Shown in pieces: positions 19,774 to 28,639 of a stretch of 64,000 nucleotides of DNA. The notes under the pieces were generated by a model that searched no databases, was not told where the DNA came from, and saw only the letters and a program-made list of their open reading frames with translations. The DNA is from Heyndrickxia sporothermodurans (GTDB lineage Bacteria; Bacillota; Bacilli; Bacillales; Bacillaceae_C). A program made the translations under genes and the position numbers. Position 1 is the stretch's first letter. Every line of letters begins with the position of its first letter. The stretch lies in contig BORH01000010.1 in the NCBI GenBank assembly GCA_018333075.1, forward strand, positions 62,001 to 126,000, in the 5' to 3' direction.

Positions 19774-19915
19774 GTCCAAGCGCCTTGATCAGCCCCGACA
19801 AGCAAATGTTCTTTCACCAAGGAAGTCCGCACTTTAACTTCATTGGGAAAGTCCAAATGCCGACTTTCCTCGGTGATAGGTTATTTGACCTCGAGGGGCT
19901 AGGCGCTGGAGCTGA
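19774..19915. repeat. Structured intergenic repeat-like element (142-bp imperfect hairpin)
   Basis: The ends pair: GTCCAAGCGCCT near 19774 with AGGCGCTGGA near 19901. They continue inward through AGCCCC/GGGGCT, TCACC/GGTGA and AAGGAAGTC/GACTTTCCT, leaving a short central loop. The segment is markedly richer in G+C than its surroundings. Its sequence resembles intergenic repeats I have seen in other Bacillus genomes, but copy number cannot be tested here. No protein is supported. Confidence 0.65.
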
Positions 19916-19977
19916 CGTAGACTTCCCACATAGGAAAATTATCCACAAGCGAATATTTTATCATTTCCTATACAATA

Positions 19978-20010
19978 AAAAGCCATCCCACATTGAGATG
20001 GGATGGCCTT
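19978..20010 (-). terminator. Terminator of infC-rpmI-rplT
   Basis: On the minus strand GCCATCCCA and TGGGATGGC pair, followed by TTTTTATT, just after the rplT stop. Confidence 0.85.
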
Positions 20011-20021
20011 AAAGAGAATAA

Positions 20022-20381
20022 TTATTTTGCAATTTGAGCTTTTGCTTGGTTTGCAAGTTCTGCAAATGCTTTTTCATCATGGATAGCTAAATCAGCAAGC
20101 ATTTTGCGGTTTACTTCGATACCTGCAAGCTTTAAGCCGTGCATTAAACGGCTGTAAGAAAGACCGTTCATACGTGCAGCTGCATTAATACGAGTAATCC
20201 AAAGCTTACGGAAGTCGCGTTTTTTCTGACGACGATCACGATAAGCATACATATAAGATTTCATTACTTGTTCATTGGCTGTTTTGTATAATGTATGTTT
20301 TGAACCAAAATAACCTTTTGCTAATTTAAGAACTTTTTTACGACGTCTGCGGCTAACAATTCCGCCTTTTACACGTGGCAT
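20022..20381 (-). CDS. rplT: Ribosomal protein L20 (bL20)
   Basis: The 119-residue bL20 is highly basic, with [18 protein letters not shown] at the N-terminus and the globular C-terminal domain ending in [13 protein letters not shown]. It binds 23S rRNA early in large-subunit assembly. In B. subtilis it also represses its own operon by acting on the infC leader, and the leader terminator is present here. RBS GGAGGG. It is the last gene of the operon. Confidence 0.98.
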   Translation of the reverse strand: MPRVKGGIVSRRRRKKVLKLAKGYFGSKHTLYKTANEQVMKSYMYAYRDRRQKKRDFRKLWITRINAAARMNGLSYSRLMHGLKLAGIEVNRKMLADLAIHDEKAFAELANQAKAQIAK

Positions 20382-20409
20382 ATTATTTCCCTCCTATATA
20401 AATCGCTCA

Positions 20410-20610
20410 TTACTTAAGATTGTCAAGCATATGACGAATACGTTTAAAATCACCTTTAGATACGAGTGTTGCTTTACGTAATTTACGTTTTTGTTTTACA
20501 GTTTTATTGGCAAACATATGGCTTCTGTAAGCATGAGAACGTTTTAATTTGCCAGAACCTGTTCTTTTGAAACGCTTTGCTGAGCCGCGGTGAGTTTTCA
20601 TTTTTGGCAT
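20410..20610 (-). CDS. rpmI: Ribosomal protein L35 (bL35)
   Basis: The 66-residue protein has the bL35 signature [20 protein letters not shown] and the [12 protein letters not shown] stretch. It is a small basic large-subunit protein. It lies between infC and rplT with 22 and 28 bp gaps and an AAGGAGG RBS. Confidence 0.98.
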   Translation of the reverse strand: MPKMKTHRGSAKRFKRTGSGKLKRSHAYRSHMFANKTVKQKRKLRKATLVSKGDFKRIRHMLDNLK

Positions 20611-20632
20611 AGGATATTTCCTCCTTCAGACA

Positions 20633-21151
20633 TTACTTTTCAGTTTTTGGTGCTAATACTAAGAACATACTTCTACCGTCCATTTTAGGCTTAGATTCTA
20701 TTGTACTAAGATCTTCGCATTCTTTAGCAAAACGGTCTAAAACTTTTTGACCGATTTCTTTATGTGTGATTGCACGACCTTTAAAACGAATAGAAGCTTT
20801 TACTTTATCGCCCTTTTCAAGAAACTTACGAGCATTACGAAGCTTAGTATTAAAATCATGTTCATCAATCGTTGGGCTCAAACGAACCTCTTTTAAGTTA
20901 ATAACTTTTTGATTTTTACGTGCTTCTTTTTCTTTCTTTTGTTGTTCAAATCGATATTTACCATAGTCCATTATTTTGGCTACTGGCGGTTTTGCATTTG
21001 GAGCAACAAGTACAAGATCAAGATTCACTCGTGATGCGATCTCTATTGCTTCATTTCGAGATTTTACACCTAGCTGCTCGCCATTTTGACCAATAAGACG
21101 AACTTCTCGGGCACGAATGCCATCATTAACCATCATATCTTTGCTAATAAT
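20633..21151 (-). CDS. infC: Translation initiation factor IF-3 (AUU start)
   Basis: The 172-residue IF-3 keeps ribosomal subunits apart and proofreads start codons. The N-domain opens with [20 protein letters not shown], and the C-domain carries [17 protein letters not shown] start it at an ATT codon at 21151, six nt after a GGAGG RBS, which reproduces the family N-terminus and length. The longer frame from 21193 adds 14 unlike residues and reads through the RBS. Rare AUU starts are a known means by which IF-3 limits its own synthesis. An L20-controlled leader precedes it. Confidence 0.95.
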   Translation of the reverse strand: MISKDMMVNDGIRAREVRLIGQNGEQLGVKSRNEAIEIASRVNLDLVLVAPNAKPPVAKIMDYGKYRFEQQKKEKEARKNQKVINLKEVRLSPTIDEHDFNTKLRNARKFLEKGDKVKASIRFKGRAITHKEIGQKVLDRFAKECEDLSTIESKPKMDGRSMFLVLAPKTEK

Positions 21152-21199
21152 TAGCCACCTCCAAGGTTTTTTGCGTAATCTGATTTTCACCAAATTACA

Positions 21200-21475
21200 T
21201 AAAGTGCAAGTTATTGCTTACTCAATATGTAAGCCTAGAATACATGGTTTGGGTTAAGAAACTTGCCTGCAATATCGTCTGAACACAACTTTCTAGCTAA
21301 CATAGGTTTCATAAACAAGAAAAAAGTGCAGGTCATATGAAGACCCGCACTTTACATTCGCATGAATAGTTTAGAATGTGATGAATTTCGAAACCTGCCA
21401 ACTGCAAATTTGCGTCAATCAGGCGAGAAGCGGGTGCTTCTTCTTTTCCTCAAACAAATATTCAATTTACCTTAG
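21200..21475 (-). ncRNA. L20 leader (autoregulatory attenuator of infC-rpmI-rplT)
   Basis: The 300-nt untranslated leader between promoter and infC contains a strong terminator at 21355-21318 (AAAGTGCGGGTC / GACCTGCACTTTTTT). This is the arrangement of the B. subtilis L20 leader, in which L20 binding favours the terminator. Upstream segments such as GCAAATTTGC could form alternative helices. I did not verify the L20 binding motif base by base. Confidence 0.8.
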
Positions 21476-21477
21476 AT

Positions 21478-21507
21478 AATATATCATACATCGCAAATCA
21501 ATGTCAA
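21478..21507 (-). promoter_or_regulatory. Sigma-A promoter of infC operon
   Basis: TTGACA (21507-21502), 18 bp and TATATT (21483-21478) on the minus strand, upstream of the L20 leader. Confidence 0.7.
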
Positions 21508-21520
21508 ATGGCTATTAAAA

Positions 21521-21654
21521 GTTGTTCAAAAAGTCTGGGAAAAATAACTGTTGAATTTCTCGTCAGCTTGCTACTCTGCTTCTTCCGTATAAAGATTATA
21601 CGCTTGATGCTCACAGTGGAAATCCCTTGAAATTCTCGGTTCTTTTTGCAACAT
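21521..21654. repeat. Intergenic element with inverted ends
   Basis: GTTGTTCAAAAAG at 21521 and CTTTTTGCAACAT at 21642 form imperfect terminal inverted repeats. Inside are a related pair GTTGAATTTCTCG / CTTGAAATTCTCGG and a perfect hairpin CGTATAA-AGA-TTATACG at 21586-21602. It contains no ORF. It looks like a short dispersed element, but only one copy is visible in this window. Confidence 0.4.
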
Positions 21655-21666
21655 CATTTATATTAT

Positions 21667-21693
21667 CAAAACCTTAGCTATTCTGCAATAGGT
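21667..21693 (-). terminator. Possible thrS terminator
   Basis: AAACC/GGTTT and CTATT/AATAG pair as an interrupted stem. The T-run on the minus strand is poor. Confidence 0.35.
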
Positions 21694-21702
21694 TTTTAAT
21701 AT

Positions 21703-23628
21703 TTACTTATTTACTTCATCTTTCAAGTTAGAAATGAATTGTTCAAATGAAATGGTTTCAGATTTTTGCTCACCATATTTACGAACATTTACTGCATTTT
21801 CGCTTACTTCATTATCTCCAACTACAAGCATATAAGGTATTTTTTGCATTTGGTGTTCTCGAATTTTATAGCCTATTTTTTCATCACGTGTATCTAGTTC
21901 AACTCTAAATCCTTCGGAACGAAGCTTTTCTTCTACTTGTTTTGCATAATCAAAATGCACTTCCGGTGAAACCGGAATGACAACTGCCTGAACTGGTGCC
22001 AACCAAGTTGGGAACGCGCCTTTGTATTCTTCAATTAAATAAGCGACAAAACGCTCCATTGTAGATACAACACCACGGTGAATAACAACCGGACGATGAG
22101 GCTTTCCATCTTCACCAACATAAGTAAGATCAAAGCGCTCAGGAAGCAAGAAATCAAGTTGAACAGTGGAAAGAGTTTCATCTTTCCCTAACGCAGTACG
22201 GACTTGAACATCTAATTTAGGTCCGTAAAAAGCCGCTTCTCCTTCAGCTTCAAAATATTCTAATCCAAGCTCATCCATTGCACTTTTTAACATACTTTGT
22301 GCTTTATTCCACATTTCATCATCATCAAAGTACTTTTCTTTATCCTCAGGATCACGATAAGATAATCGGAATGAATAGTCTGTAATATCGAAGTCTTTAT
22401 ATACTGCAATAATTAATTCAACAACACGCTGGAATTCTTCTTTTATTTGATCTGGACGAACAAAAATATGCGCATCATTCAATGTCATGCCACGAACACG
22501 TTGTAATCCAGATAGTGCTCCTGACATTTCATAACGGTGCATTGTACCTAACTCAGCAATACGGATTGGTAATTCACGATAGCTATGGATTCCGTTTTTA
22601 TAAATCATCATATGGTGAGGACAATTCATTGGACGAAGAACTAATTGTTCATTATCCATATCCATAACTGGAAACATATCTTCTTGATAATGATCCCAGT
22701 GACCGCTTGTTTTATAAAGATCTACACTTCCCATTATTGGAGTGTAAACGTGATTATAGCCTAGTCGTTCTTCTTTATCAACAATGTAACGCTCTACTAC
22801 ACGTCGGATTGTTGCTCCTTTTGGAAGCCATAATGGGAGTCCTTGTCCAACTTTTTGAGAGCTCATGAATAAGCTTAATTCTTTACCAATTTTACGATGG
22901 TCTCTCTCTTTAGCTTCTTCTAGGAATTTCAAATGCTGTTCAAGATCATCCTTCTTAAAGAATGCAGTGCCGTAAATACGTTGAAGCATTTTATTGTCAC
23001 TATTACCGCGCCAATACGCACCAGCAATACTTAATAGCTTGAATTCTTTAATTTTCCCTGTTGATGGTACATGAACACCACGACAAAGATCAAAAAATTC
23101 ACCTTGCTCATAAATCGTTACCTTTTCATCAGCAGGAATTGCATCGATTAGCTCCTGCTTATATTCATCATCAGCAAATAGTTTCTTTGCTTCATCTCGA
23201 GAAACTTCTTTACGCACAACTTCAAGATTTTCACTTATGATTTTTTTCATTTCTTTTTCGATTTTTGGTAAATCGTCAGGAGTAATAGAAACTTCCAAAT
23301 CCATGTCATAGTAGAATCCATCTTCAATAACTGGACCAACACCTAGTTTTACATTTCCGTAAATGCGCCTAATCGCTTGTGCCATTAAGTGTGCAGTGCT
23401 ATGACGTAGTATTTCTAAGGCATCCTTATGGTCCGGAGTAACAATTTCAATGGATCCATCAACAATAATTGGTGTTCGAAGATCAATTAATGATTCATTC
23501 ACTTTCCCAGCAATCGCTTTTTTCTTTAATCCAGGACTTATAGATGCAGCAATATCTTCAGTAGTAGTCCCATTTGGAAACTCCTTTACTGCACCATCTG
23601 GAAATTTCATTTTAATCATTTCAGACAT
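21703..23628 (-). CDS. thrS: Threonyl-tRNA synthetase
   Basis: The 641-residue enzyme charges tRNA-Thr. Domain order is TGS (about 1-65), the editing/SAD domain ([11 protein letters not shown] near 75, [10 protein letters not shown] near 183), the class II core with the zinc-binding [13 protein letters not shown], and the C-terminal anticodon-binding domain ([13 protein letters not shown] onward). The length is normal. RBS AAGGAGAG. Expression is under a T-box leader upstream. Confidence 0.97.
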   Translation of the reverse strand: MSEMIKMKFPDGAVKEFPNGTTTEDIAASISPGLKKKAIAGKVNESLIDLRTPIIVDGSIEIVTPDHKDALEILRHSTAHLMAQAIRRIYGNVKLGVGPVIEDGFYYDMDLEVSITPDDLPKIEKEMKKIISENLEVVRKEVSRDEAKKLFADDEYKQELIDAIPADEKVTIYEQGEFFDLCRGVHVPSTGKIKEFKLLSIAGAYWRGNSDNKMLQRIYGTAFFKKDDLEQHLKFLEEAKERDHRKIGKELSLFMSSQKVGQGLPLWLPKGATIRRVVERYIVDKEERLGYNHVYTPIMGSVDLYKTSGHWDHYQEDMFPVMDMDNEQLVLRPMNCPHHMMIYKNGIHSYRELPIRIAELGTMHRYEMSGALSGLQRVRGMTLNDAHIFVRPDQIKEEFQRVVELIIAVYKDFDITDYSFRLSYRDPEDKEKYFDDDEMWNKAQSMLKSAMDELGLEYFEAEGEAAFYGPKLDVQVRTALGKDETLSTVQLDFLLPERFDLTYVGEDGKPHRPVVIHRGVVSTMERFVAYLIEEYKGAFPTWLAPVQAVVIPVSPEVHFDYAKQVEEKLRSEGFRVELDTRDEKIGYKIREHQMQKIPYMLVVGDNEVSENAVNVRKYGEQKSETISFEQFISNLKDEVNK

Positions 23629-23732
23629 ATTGATACACTCTCCTTATTTTGCTAGCCAAAATAACAGCTTCATGTGAGGATGCCTATTTGCTAAATGATA
23701 CAAGGCTAATCTCTGCAGCTAGATTTTTAAAA

Positions 23733-24012
23733 ATAAAAAAACTCCTCCCTATGGAAAGGGACGAGTTTTGTGCACGTGGTTCCACCCTAGTTTTCATACC
23801 AAAAAAAGATATGACTTTGGACATTTTTAACGGAATGGTCCGTCAACTGCTAATAATATCTTGTTCACAGCTGATGTTTAGAGGTGGTAAGTACTCATTT
23901 CGTGTTGGAAAGTTTCACCAAGTCTTCCCTCTCTGTGAACCGTAAAAGAATACTCTTTTCCTCATCATTACATTTCTTATTTAAGCGCTATTTCAAGCTT
24001 TTTCCTAATATG
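23733..24012 (-). ncRNA. T-box riboswitch, tRNA-Thr, thrS leader
   Basis: The T-box AGGGTGGAACCACG is at 23788-23775. The terminator hairpin (ACTCGTCCCT / AGGGAGGAGT plus seven T) lies at 23766-23733. The likely specifier is ACC at 23888-23886, followed by A. The arrangement matches tRNA-dependent antitermination of thrS. Confidence 0.95.
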
Positions 24013-24018
24013 TACGTA

Positions 24019-24047
24019 ATTATAGACGCTTCATTAAAGAAAATCAA
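24019..24047 (-). promoter_or_regulatory. Sigma-A promoter of thrS
   Basis: TTGATT (24047-24042), 17 bp and TATAAT (24024-24019), starting 20 bp after the ytxC stop. Confidence 0.75.
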
Positions 24048-24066
24048 GAGGTTGAGACACTTTTTC

Positions 24067-24921
24067 TTATACTTTATTACCTGCAATAGTAAAACTTTTT
24101 CCTTTCTTAAAATGTTCCTTCTTTAAAAGAATAACTCTTTCCTCAAAAATATTCTGAATCGTACGGATTAAACCATTATCTAATGAATCGTTGTAAAGAT
24201 AAATTTTTCTTGGTGCAATAGATAGCAAAGGTGCTATCGTTACAGAATCAATATAGATGGGATGATTTGTTAATAGCCTTCTATCCATTAAATCTGTCAG
24301 CTCTTGCTTGGTGATTTCTTTAAAATTTTTATTATAGAATATACTATTTTCTTCAAACAGGATTCTAACCGTTTCCAGCTTTGGTTCACGGGTTGATAAA
24401 TAATCTCTTAGCGTTTGAATAAAAACTTGATATTCCTGCTCCATTTTATATTCATCAATCGCCATTTCAGCATATTGAACCAATTTTTCAAAATAATCTT
24501 TTAATCTAAATTTTATTACAGAATCAAAGGAAATGGATTCCTGATGTTTTATTAATGGAAAAATCGCTTCCATGATCATTTCCTCTTCATTTATTTTTCC
24601 GATAATATCTGTTAATTCTTTTCTTTCCCCATTCAACATGTCAATAACAATATCGATAATATTATTTTGCTCTGATTCTTCCTTATAATAAAAATAGTCC
24701 TTTAAAATATCTTTAATCCAATCTATTCGTTTTTTCTTAATGATAAACTGAATAAATCCTACTTGAACATCTTTTAGAGGAACTGTATCTTCATCTGCAG
24801 TAATAAAATATTGTTTTTGATTTTGAAAAAAGCTTTCATGAAACCAAAACATTTGATTTCTTTTAATAAAATATTCGTGAAGCCAAATGGCATCCTCCAT
24901 ATTTTTAAAAATAAAATCCAA
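24067..24921 (-). CDS. ytxC: Sporulation protein YtxC
   Basis: The 284-residue cytosolic protein, rich in helices and charged residues, is of the YtxC family and carries the conserved EFDEYKMEQEYQ-like central region and the C-terminal HPIYIDSVTIAPLLSIAPRK segment. It is a sporulation-associated gene in B. subtilis with no known biochemical role. It begins with TTG at 24921, preceded by GGGGGG at a 6-nt spacing. A 24-nt palindrome lies directly upstream of that RBS. The order dnaB-dnaI-ytxC-thrS follows B. subtilis. Confidence 0.85.
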   Translation of the reverse strand: MDFIFKNMEDAIWLHEYFIKRNQMFWFHESFFQNQKQYFITADEDTVPLKDVQVGFIQFIIKKKRIDWIKDILKDYFYYKEESEQNNIIDIVIDMLNGERKELTDIIGKINEEEMIMEAIFPLIKHQESISFDSVIKFRLKDYFEKLVQYAEMAIDEYKMEQEYQVFIQTLRDYLSTREPKLETVRILFEENSIFYNKNFKEITKQELTDLMDRRLLTNHPIYIDSVTIAPLLSIAPRKIYLYNDSLDNGLIRTIQNIFEERVILLKKEHFKKGKSFTIAGNKV

Positions 24922-24933
24922 GCATATCCCCCC

Positions 24934-24957
24934 TTAACATGGAATTCTCCATGTTAA
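24934..24957 (-). repeat. Palindrome in the ytxC leader
   Basis: TTAACATGGA and TCCATGTTAA are perfect 10-bp arms around a 4-nt centre, ending next to the GGGGGG RBS of ytxC. It could be an operator or an mRNA hairpin next to the RBS. Confidence 0.7.
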
Positions 24958-25022
24958 ATATATATGGGTCGCTTGGACAATTTAGAAGTATCGTATTTGA
25001 AAATAGCAATTTTGTTACAAAA

Positions 25023-25964
25023 TTAGTGTCTGCGATTTGGTCCATCAATTCTAATTGGAATCGATAAATATTTTATTCTTTCCATTATACGTGCTGCTTT
25101 CATTTTTTCTTCCTCACCACGTTGAGAATAAGTGAGATGATGCTTTAATGCTTCAAAGTCAAAATTCGATGAAAAAAAGGTCGGTAAATTTTCTTGCATT
25201 CTAAATTGTAAAATCGAGCCAAGAATTTCATCTCTTGTCCAGCTCGACATTACCTCTGCACCAATATCATCAAGCATTAAAATAGGTGATTTTTTTACCA
25301 TTTCCATTTTTTCATTTACTGTATGATCACCCAAGGATTGCTTCATTTCTCTAAAGAACTCAGGAACGTATACGATGAGCGAGGATATTTTCTTTGTTTC
25401 TGCTAAATGATTCGCGATGGCTCCCAATAAATAGGATTTCCCTACACCAAAGCTTCCAAAAAGATATAATCCTTTCATACTCGCTCCAGGAACATATTCT
25501 CTTGCAAATTTATCTGCATATTCAAATGCCATTGCTCTTCCAGGAGTGTTCACACCAAAATCAAAATCAGCAATACTCGCTTTTAATATATCTTTTGGTA
25601 CATAAATACTTTGAATAAGCTTTTCCGTTTTTTTTCTTTCATCATAGTAAACTTTCCTTTGACAGGGGCGATAAGTAATATCAATCGAATTACCTGAGAC
25701 AACTAGTTCAGGCTCGTAGCCTTTCATTATATTCATACATGAATCCAAGTCAGCACAGTTTCGGCAATCCTTTGATTGAGAAATATATTCATGAAGCTTC
25801 ATTAAACTATTATCTATCATCGTACTTGTAATTTCGCCCTCATGCTCTAATAAAAATTTTCGAATTTCATTATTTTTCAGTATCTCATTTTTTTCTTCTT
25901 CATATCTTTTTCTAAAATTTGTTCTCATAGATAATTTTTTTAAGGTCTCATTTATTTTCTCCAT
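25023..25964 (-). CDS. dnaI: Helicase loader DnaI (AAA+)
   Basis: The 313-residue primosomal ATPase loads the replicative helicase DnaC. Its N-terminal zinc domain has cysteines at 67, 70, 76 and 101. The AAA+ domain has Walker A GSFGVGKS at 170-177 and Walker B PILMLDDIGAE. A C-terminal arginine-rich segment includes RIMERIKYLS. The RBS AGGAGG is excellent. The start overlaps the end of dnaB by 17 bp, so the two are translationally coupled. Confidence 0.95.
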   Translation of the reverse strand: MEKINETLKKLSMRTNFRKRYEEEKNEILKNNEIRKFLLEHEGEITSTMIDNSLMKLHEYISQSKDCRNCADLDSCMNIMKGYEPELVVSGNSIDITYRPCQRKVYYDERKKTEKLIQSIYVPKDILKASIADFDFGVNTPGRAMAFEYADKFAREYVPGASMKGLYLFGSFGVGKSYLLGAIANHLAETKKISSLIVYVPEFFREMKQSLGDHTVNEKMEMVKKSPILMLDDIGAEVMSSWTRDEILGSILQFRMQENLPTFFSSNFDFEALKHHLTYSQRGEEEKMKAARIMERIKYLSIPIRIDGPNRRH

Positions 25965-27363
25965 CTGGTTTCACCTCCTGTTTTTTATACTGCTGCTTAA
26001 TCAATTCAAGTCTTCTTATATTTTCCGCTACCTCTTCAGAATTTCCAGACTCTATTGGTTTTTCATCTTGTTCATTAAACCATTCTGGAATTTTTTCAGT
26101 ACGAATAGGCGTCTTTTTTCTTACTTTTTGTTCTTTTTTATTTTCCGCCCATTGTTGGTATTGACGATGCTCACTTTTCGCAAGGTCCATTGCTTCTTTT
26201 ACCGTCTTCACCTTTTTTCTTGACCAATGGGAAGCGATTTTTTCCAAATAACTTTTTGAAAGCTTCATATCTGTTTTTAGCATAACATATTGAATTAGTA
26301 CATTAATGACTCCAGGTGAAAGCTGCTGTTGAAACATAACTTCTTCAATAGCTTGTAGGTCTGTTTTTGAAGGTTCAGAACCATCAGAGATGTCTACTAA
26401 AAGCTGTCTTGGTGATATATTTTCTAAGTACGCAATTAGTTTCTCTTCCTTTGAATTTGTAGCCACTATATCTGATCGATACAATGCTGGCTGTAGACGA
26501 TCAACTAACTGAGGAAGCTCATTTGAATGCTCTAATTGGTACCAATCCCTTGCACTTTTGCGAAGTAAATCAATATCTATCTCCTGTTCTGAATTAAGAG
26601 AGCCAAGCAATAAATTCTTCATATCTAATGCATGAATATTATATAAAAAAGCTAAATTTAAAATTGCTTCTTTCACTTGTTTTGTAATCGATTTTTGGGG
26701 AATAATTAATTCATTTAATCCAGCCATTAATAATTCAAAATCAAAATCGTTATTATCTATTTTAATTGTTTGAGTGGTGCTCCTAGATATAAACTGTTCA
26801 TCTGTACTAACATTGCTTACCTCATTTGCCTCAAAATCATGAACATAATTTTCCCCATTATTTGTAGCAAACACATCTTGAAACGAACGAGTGATTTCTT
26901 TAAATTCCTTTTTATCGATTTTTTTATCTGTGAAAAATTGTTTCAATCGCAAAAAATGAGTACGACCTAGTTGTCGAAATAAAAAAACATTCAGCATGCC
27001 ATCCGTAAAAAATTGTTCTGGAGAAAGTGGAGGAATTAGCTCATAAATAAATTTCCGATCTTCCCCACTTTGTTTGACATAGGTTTTTAAAAGACCTATT
27101 CCTTCAAGTTTTAATCTCGCTTCATATATCTCTCGTAAATTTAAAGATAAAAAATTCATTAAATGATAATGTGTCCACTCATCAGATATTAGCCGATTAT
27201 TTTCGATCTCATTCCAGAGCGTTGTATATAAACTAAAACAATTCGCCCCGATAAGAGGCTGATAAAGCAACGAAATCACTTTCCGATCATATTCATGCAG
27301 AATTCCATTTAATGATACTTGATATCGATCAACCGGCTGAACCTCATTCCACATTTGATGCAT
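25948..27363 (-). CDS. dnaB: Replication initiation and membrane attachment protein DnaB
   Basis: The 471-residue Firmicute DnaB acts with DnaD and DnaI at oriC and in restart, and is not the helicase of the same name in E. coli. The N-terminal winged-helix region contains DRKVISLLYQPLIGANCFSLYTTLW. DDBH2-like repeats lie in the second half (ISPRQLLVD, then SPGVINVLIQYVMLKTD). A charged tail with KKTPIRTEKIPEWF follows. The start at 27363 has an AAGGAAG RBS. It is followed directly by dnaI. Confidence 0.93.
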   Translation of the reverse strand: MHQMWNEVQPVDRYQVSLNGILHEYDRKVISLLYQPLIGANCFSLYTTLWNEIENNRLISDEWTHYHLMNFLSLNLREIYEARLKLEGIGLLKTYVKQSGEDRKFIYELIPPLSPEQFFTDGMLNVFLFRQLGRTHFLRLKQFFTDKKIDKKEFKEITRSFQDVFATNNGENYVHDFEANEVSNVSTDEQFISRSTTQTIKIDNNDFDFELLMAGLNELIIPQKSITKQVKEAILNLAFLYNIHALDMKNLLLGSLNSEQEIDIDLLRKSARDWYQLEHSNELPQLVDRLQPALYRSDIVATNSKEEKLIAYLENISPRQLLVDISDGSEPSKTDLQAIEEVMFQQQLSPGVINVLIQYVMLKTDMKLSKSYLEKIASHWSRKKVKTVKEAMDLAKSEHRQYQQWAENKKEQKVRKKTPIRTEKIPEWFNEQDEKPIESGNSEEVAENIRRLELIKQQYKKQEVKPDGENK

Positions 27364-27461
27364 GATTACACTTCCTTCAGTTCAGTCTCAAAAGAATATT
27401 ATTTTCGTAAAAAACTTTAATACAAATTTTTTAATCACCTAAAAAAAAACGAAAAATCAAA

Positions 27462-27546
27462 GTGCCTATATCACATTTCAATAGATAGAGAAATGATGGT
27501 TTACTTTTCATCTATCTATTGAATTGGTATGCGATATCAGACACCT
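27462..27546 (-). repeat. Long inverted repeat between nrdR and dnaB
   Basis: A perfect 13-bp core, TTCAATAGATAGA (27477-27489) and TCTATCTATTGAA (27511-27523), extends imperfectly outward to GTG..CAC ends. On the minus strand it is followed by TTTGATTTTTCG and nine T. It may end nrdR transcription or be a relic of a mobile repeat. Confidence 0.65.
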
Positions 27547-27561
27547 TAACCATAGCTTGCC

Positions 27562-28020
27562 TTACTTCTCTTTATTAATTAATTCTTTTAACTCTTCCAA
27601 AAAAACATTAATATCCTTAAATTGACGATAGACAGATGCAAATCTTACATAAGCAACCTCATCAACATTTGCTAACCTGTCCATTACTAGTTCCCCAATA
27701 AATTCTGAATTAACTTCAGAATATCCTAAGTTTCTTATGTGTTGCTCTATATCTAAAGAAATTTTCTCTAATTCTGCAAGCGCAACAGGCCGCTTCTCAC
27801 AAGCCTTTATTAGTCCGCGTAAAATCTTATCTCTATTGAATTCTTCTCTTACTCCTTGTTTCTTTACTACAATAAGTGGAGGTTGTTCCACCTTTTCAAA
27901 AGTAGTGAATCGAAAAGAGCATAATTCACATTCTCTCCGTCTGCGTATCGAACGACCTTCATCAACAGGTCGAGAATCAATTACTCGGGTGCCATTATGT
28001 GAACATGTAGGACATTTCAT
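27562..28020 (-). CDS. nrdR: Transcriptional repressor NrdR
   Basis: The 152-residue regulator represses ribonucleotide reductase genes in response to dATP/ATP. A zinc ribbon ([11 protein letters not shown] at 3-, second pair CELC) is followed by an ATP-cone domain (about 49-139). The ATG at 28020 gives [10 protein letters not shown] and the family length, with GGAG 8 nt upstream. The frame extending to 28038 adds six residues without support. No NrdR box is evident in the window, so its targets lie elsewhere. Confidence 0.95.
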   Translation of the reverse strand: MKCPTCSHNGTRVIDSRPVDEGRSIRRRRECELCSFRFTTFEKVEQPPLIVVKKQGVREEFNRDKILRGLIKACEKRPVALAELEKISLDIEQHIRNLGYSEVNSEFIGELVMDRLANVDEVAYVRFASVYRQFKDINVFLEELKELINKEK

Positions 28021-28083
28021 TTGATCAGCTCCGTTCAAAGATCATTCTAACTTTCATAATATATAAAAGCTGCAAAAATCACA

Positions 28084-28121
28084 AGAAAAAAACGAGGTGT
28101 ACTATAAAGATACACCTCGTT
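28084..28121 (-). terminator. Terminator of speD
   Basis: AACGAGGTGTA and TACACCTCGTT form an 11-bp stem, with a T-rich run on the minus strand. Confidence 0.85.
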
Positions 28122-28139
28122 CAATTAGTTATATTTTTA

Positions 28140-28517
28140 TTATGCATTAATTTTTGTTTGTTTTACTTGAACGGAACCCATACCACGCGGAAGTTCCATT
28201 GTTTCTCTTGTTTGTGCATTTAAATGTTCAGCTATATAATCTGCAGCAATATTAGGATCTAAATTACCACATGTGTATACGTCTATACTTGCATATCCAT
28301 GCTCAGGAAAGCTGTGGATAGTTAAATGTGATTCAGAAATAATGACGACACCACTAACACCTTGTGGAGCAAATTTGTGAAAAGCAACTTCACGAATTTC
28401 TGCACCTGATTTTAATGCAGCATCTACAAATGTTTTTTCAATAAAATCCATATTGTTCAATTTTTCAAAATCGCAACCCCATAATTCAGAAATTACATGA
28501 CGACCCATAGTTTCCAT
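28140..28517 (-). CDS. speD: S-adenosylmethionine decarboxylase proenzyme
   Basis: The 125-residue class 1B proenzyme supplies decarboxylated SAM for spermidine synthesis. Self-cleavage before Ser63 in [14 protein letters not shown] generates the pyruvoyl cofactor, and the active-site CGN (TCGNLDP) and HKFAPQG segments are present. [14 protein letters not shown] is the family N-terminus. A 28584-28639 hairpin and a long AT-rich leader precede it. gapB is upstream on the same strand but separated by its own terminator. Confidence 0.96.
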   Translation of the reverse strand: METMGRHVISELWGCDFEKLNNMDFIEKTFVDAALKSGAEIREVAFHKFAPQGVSGVVIISESHLTIHSFPEHGYASIDVYTCGNLDPNIAADYIAEHLNAQTRETMELPRGMGSVQVKQTKINA

Positions 28518-28583
28518 ATGATCGTTTCCCCCTTAAACTTAATATTTTTTGCGGTAAATAAAAACATGTGCATTGAAACTTGT

Positions 28584-28639
28584 GTAACTACCACGGGGGA
28601 AAGTTAGTCCAAAGAGGTCCTAACCCTTTAAGTAGCTAC
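28584..28639 (-). ncRNA. Structured 5' leader hairpin of speD, unassigned
   Basis: In the minus-strand transcript an outer 8-bp helix (GUAGCUAC / GUAGUUAC) encloses an inner helix (AGGGUUAG / CUAACUUU, with G-U pairs) and a small loop that contains CC/GG. It ends 67 nt before the speD start. I do not recognise a known RNA class, and its ends are not defined. Confidence 0.5.

Noticed and set aside
19785-20012. 75-codon ORF across the 19.8-kb repeat
   Set aside because: It reads through the structured repeat and the rplT terminator; it is not a plausible protein.
23649-24126. Two plus-strand ORFs over the thrS leader
   Set aside because: They cover the T-box riboswitch and the end of ytxC, which explain the sequence.
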